A stretch of DNA of 5,285 nucleotides from Nonlabens sp. (GTDB taxonomy: Bacteria > Bacteroidota > Bacteroidia > Flavobacteriales > Flavobacteriaceae): positions 3,416 through 8,700 of the forward strand of contig JANQTO010000532.1 in the NCBI GenBank assembly GCA_030731685.1, written 5' to 3'. Under the pieces are notes generated by a model, which made no database searches, was not told where the DNA came from, and was given only the letters and a program-made list of their open reading frames with translations. Both the position numbers and the translations under genes were made by a program. Of the stretch, positions 5,233-5,285 are shown piece after piece. Positions within the stretch are counted from its first letter, which is position 1; every line of letters begins with the position of its first letter.

Positions 5233-5285
5233 AGCGAGAGACCGGGTTCGAACCGGCGACATTCAGCTTGGAAGGCTGACGCTCT
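5233..5285 (-). tRNA. tRNA-Gly, anticodon TCC, 5' part beyond the window
   Basis: The 3' 53 nt of a tRNA are present. The anticodon stem TCAGC/GCTGA encloses CTTCCAA, giving anticodon TCC for GGA/GGG codons. The variable loop is followed by the T arm GCCGG-TTCGAAC-CCGGT, the 3' acceptor strand CTCTCGC and discriminator U. The missing acceptor and D arm (about 20 nt) lie past the right edge, so it is cut by the window, not broken. No CCA is encoded. A tRNA cluster upstream of tuf is usual in Flavobacteriia. Confidence 0.92.

Overview
The window carries a classic bacterial ribosomal-protein and transcription operon block, with every recognisable gene on the minus strand. In transcription order (right to left) it reads tRNA-Gly(TCC, cut by the right edge), tRNA-Thr(GGT), tuf (EF-Tu), tRNA-Trp(CCA), secE, nusG, rplK (L11), rplA (L1), rplJ (L10), rplL (L7/L12) and the first 76 codons of rpoB. 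The protein sequences and the gene order with interleaved tRNAs fit the Bacteroidota, most likely Flavobacteriia. Supporting signs are A/T-rich DNA, A/T-rich leaders without clear Shine-Dalgarno sequences, tRNA genes without an encoded CCA, a one-helix SecE, and EF-Tu, L7/L12 and RpoB N-termini of flavobacterial type. The genus cannot be fixed from this.

Layout. Positions 5285-5030 hold the partial tRNA-Gly and tRNA-Thr. Positions 4919-3732 hold tuf, with a hairpin and a weak candidate promoter upstream and a 10-bp hairpin downstream. tRNA-Trp follows at 3622-3550. Positions 3486-547 hold six compact genes, secE-nusG-rplK-rplA-rplJ-rplL, with gaps of 9 to 67 nt. Positions 546-425 are the rplL-rpoB spacer with a strong hairpin, and rpoB starts at 424.

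The genes work together in gene expression. EF-Tu delivers aminoacyl-tRNA to the ribosome. L11, L10 and L7/L12 form the stalk base and stalk that recruit and activate EF-Tu and the other translational GTPases, and L1 forms the E-site stalk. NusG binds RNA polymerase, whose beta subunit is encoded by rpoB. SecE belongs to the SecYEG translocon.

The one clear anomaly is at the left end. rpoB matches its family perfectly to the Asp codon at 199-197. It then switches, without any frame in which homology resumes, to 16 unrelated codons and a stop (146-148), followed by very A/T-rich DNA (27 G/C among positions 1-120). An essential gene cut after 76 of roughly 1,270 codons means one of three things: a duplicated operon copy with a novel junction, an insertion or rearrangement with an intact rpoB elsewhere, or a chimeric assembly. 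The other genes look intact, so the event is either recent or artefactual. I see no defence system, CRISPR array, complete mobile element or other undescribed multi-gene system.
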